From positions 1 through 6,325 of the forward strand of contig JAIXPM010000240.1 of assembly GCA_027486275.1 (NCBI GenBank): a stretch of DNA of 6,325 bases, given 5' to 3'. Shown here piece by piece: positions 5,167 through 6,325 of the stretch. Positions within the stretch are counted from its first letter, which is position 1, and each line of letters begins with the position of its first letter. The position numbers and the translations under genes are program-made. Below the pieces are notes generated by a model. It searched no databases. It was not told where the DNA came from and worked only from the letters and a program-made list of their open reading frames with translations. The DNA is from Sphingomonadales bacterium. Lineage in GTDB: Bacteria > Pseudomonadota > Alphaproteobacteria > Sphingomonadales > Sphingomonadaceae.

Positions 5167-5760
5167 CTATCGGCGCAGGACGAACACTCCGGTATCCGCC
5201 AGCAGATTGGGCCAGGCCGCCACCTGCCGACCTGAGTGCAGGCCCGCGCGGCGTTCCACCGTCAGCCCCATCTCCACCGCCAGCGCCTCGAAATCGGCGA
5301 TGGTGCAGAAATGGATATTGGGCGTCTCGTGCCAGCTCACCGGCAGGCTGCGGGTGACGGGCATGCGGCCCGACAGCGCCAGGCCCAAGCGCACCCGCCA
5401 ATGGCCGAAATTGGGGAAGGACACGATGGCGCTGCGCCCGATACGGGCCAGTTCCGTCAGCACCGCCGCTGGCCGCTGCATCGCCTGCAGCGTGTTCGAA
5501 AGGATCACCACGTCGAACGCGGCATCAGGATAATCGGCCAGATCGGTATCGGCGTCGCCCTGCACGACGGCCAGGCCACGGCCCACGGCAGCGGCCACAT
5601 CGCTGGCATCCAGTTCGATGCCGCGGCCTTCCACGCCCTTGGTATCGCGCAGCCAGGCCAGCAACTGGCCGTTGCCGCAGCCGATATCGAGCACGCGTGC
5701 GCCTTCCGGCACGGCGGCGGCCACGGCGGCCAGATCCGGGCGCAGCGGGACTGGAGTCAT
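5167..5760 (-). CDS. metW: MetW, methionine biosynthesis methyltransferase-fold protein
   Basis: MetW is the small class I methyltransferase-fold protein encoded with MetX in many proteobacteria. It is thought to act with MetX in making acylated homoserine rather than as an ordinary methyltransferase; some work, recalled from memory, points to it as a partner needed for full MetX activity. This copy is 197 aa, a normal length. Motif I is intact, 'VLDIGCGNGQLL' (23-34), followed by an acidic residue at the end of strand 2 ('RGIELD', 46-51), 'VQGDADTDL' (66-74), 'FDVVILSNTLQAMQRP' (82-97) and the MetW-typical 'VSFPNFGHWRVRLGLALSGR' (113-132) and 'WHETPNIHFCTIADFEAL' (143-160). The ATG follows the metX stop by ten bases and uses a ribosome site that overlaps that stop. 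Confidence 0.95.
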   Translation of the reverse strand: MTPVPLRPDLAAVAAAVPEGARVLDIGCGNGQLLAWLRDTKGVEGRGIELDASDVAAAVGRGLAVVQGDADTDLADYPDAAFDVVILSNTLQAMQRPAAVLTELARIGRSAIVSFPNFGHWRVRLGLALSGRMPVTRSLPVSWHETPNIHFCTIADFEALAVEMGLTVERRAGLHSGRQVAAWPNLLADTGVFVLRR

Positions 5761-5766
5761 TTTTGG

Positions 5767-5772
5767 CCCCTC
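5767..5772 (-). promoter_or_regulatory. metW ribosome-binding site overlapping the metX stop
   Basis: The junction reads TGAGGGGCCAAAAATG on the minus strand. GAGGGG forms the Shine-Dalgarno sequence, and its first two bases are part of the metX TGA stop, six bases before the metW ATG. Ribosomes finishing metX therefore uncover the metW site, which should keep the two products in step. This also fixes the metW start. Confidence 0.75.
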
Positions 5773-6325
5773 ATGCGGTGAGGAACCCGCCCACGACCCG
5801 GTTCATTTCCGGCGCGTCGAGCAGGAAGGCATCATGGCCGAACGGGCTTTCCAGCTCCACAAACGACACCGGGGCCCCGGCCGCGTTCAACGCCCGCACG
5901 ATGCGGCGGCTTTCGGTGGTGGGATACAGCCAGTCGGAAGTGAAGGAGACCAGGCAGAACCGGCTCTGCACCCCGGCAAAGGCCCGCGCCAGATTGCCGT
6001 CATGCGGCTGAGCCAGATCGAAATAATCCATCGCCCGCGTGATGTAGAGGTACGAATTGGCGTCGAACCGCTCGACAAAGCTCAGGCCCTGGTGGCGCAG
6101 ATAGGATTCGACCTGGAAGTCCGCGTCGAAGCCAAAGCTCACCGCATCGCGATCCTGCAGGCGCCGGCCGAATTTCTCGGTCAGCCCTTCTTCGGACAGA
6201 TAGGTGATGTGCGCCGCCATGCGCGCCACGGCCAAGCCCGCCGCCGGCGGCTTGTCGGCAACATATGCTCCGCCCGCCCACATCGGATCAGCCATGATCG
6301 CCTGCCGGCCAACTTCGTGGAAGGC
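5771..6325 (-). CDS. metX: Homoserine O-acetyltransferase MetX (C-terminal part)
   Basis: Only the last 184 residues are present; the gene enters from the right edge in an open frame. MetX transfers an acyl group from acetyl-CoA to homoserine, the first committed step of methionine synthesis by direct sulfhydrylation. Visible family marks, counted from the window edge, are '[16 protein letters not shown]' (1-16), '[20 protein letters not shown]' (32-51) with 'FGRRL', the acid D131 in 'SFTSDWLYP' and the catalytic H164 in '[12 protein letters not shown]'. The Ser nucleophile lies upstream, outside the window. The alpha/beta hydrolase C-terminus is complete, and nothing suggests disruption. Some enzymes of this family use succinyl-CoA, and the residues that separate the two specificities are partly outside the window, so acetyl specificity is presumed. 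metX leads a likely metX-metW-DUF1905 operon; any SAM riboswitch or promoter would lie beyond the right edge. Confidence 0.96.
   Translation of the reverse strand, partial: AFHEVGRQAIMADPMWAGGAYVADKPPAAGLAVARMAAHITYLSEEGLTEKFGRRLQDRDAVSFGFDADFQVESYLRHQGLSFVERFDANSYLYITRAMDYFDLAQPHDGNLARAFAGVQSRFCLVSFTSDWLYPTTESRRIVRALNAAGAPVSFVELESPFGHDAFLLDAPEMNRVVGGFLTA

Noticed and set aside
4493..5533. Plus-strand 346-aa open frame
   Set aside because: It crosses the ends of two convergent units and lies antisense to DUF1905 and metW; its His/Arg-rich sequence shows no family signature.

Overview
The window looks like a chromosomal segment from a GC-rich alphaproteobacterium, most probably a member of the Sphingomonadales. 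The evidence is a DksA with one zinc-site cysteine and the 'GEPI...ATMTIDAQERHE' tail usual in that group, a DUF465 (YdcH-type) small protein, a PhaR-type polyhydroxyalkanoate (PHA) regulator, and a metX-metW pair. Every gene is consistent with ordinary vertical inheritance. I see no insertion sequence, phage gene, tRNA, rRNA or CRISPR array, and no gene-free stretch longer than about 200 bases.

Layout. (1) 18-176 (+) encodes a DUF465 small protein ending in a strong intrinsic terminator (203-243). (2) 245-733 (-) is dksA, with a possible short upstream ORF overlapping its start. (3) 948-1535 (-) is phaR, divergent from (4) a four-gene rightward cluster at 1611-4772: a compact PHA-synthase-like alpha/beta hydrolase with a Cys-Asp-His triad, an acetyl-CoA acetyltransferase (thiolase), a small methyltransferase-like protein with a degraded SAM motif, and a PaaI-type hotdog thioesterase. 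(5) 4769-6325 (-) is a leftward methionine-biosynthesis unit read metX (partial, running off the right edge), metW, then a DUF1905 protein. Units 4 and 5 converge and share one CTAG tetranucleotide as both stop codons.

How the genes work together. The centre is a carbon-storage / acyl-CoA neighbourhood. Thiolase condenses two acetyl-CoA, the first step towards 3-hydroxybutyryl-CoA. The PhaC-like protein has the active-site signature of PHA synthases on a much shorter chain. The hotdog protein probably hydrolyses an acyl-CoA. PhaR is the family's PHA-responsive repressor, and the phaR/phaC-like intergenic region contains a TTGC-N3-GCAA dyad in a TGC/GCA-dense stretch, as expected for a PhaR operator controlling both directions. 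No phaB (acetoacetyl-CoA reductase), phasin or full-length phaC lies in the window. The met unit makes O-acyl-homoserine (MetX), with MetW as its usual companion. DksA links the area to stringent-response control only by proximity.

I found no wholly new system. The items most worth a second look are the compact PhaC-like protein, the putative PhaR operator, the vestigial methyltransferase inside the thiolase/thioesterase operon, and the possible leader ORF coupled to dksA.
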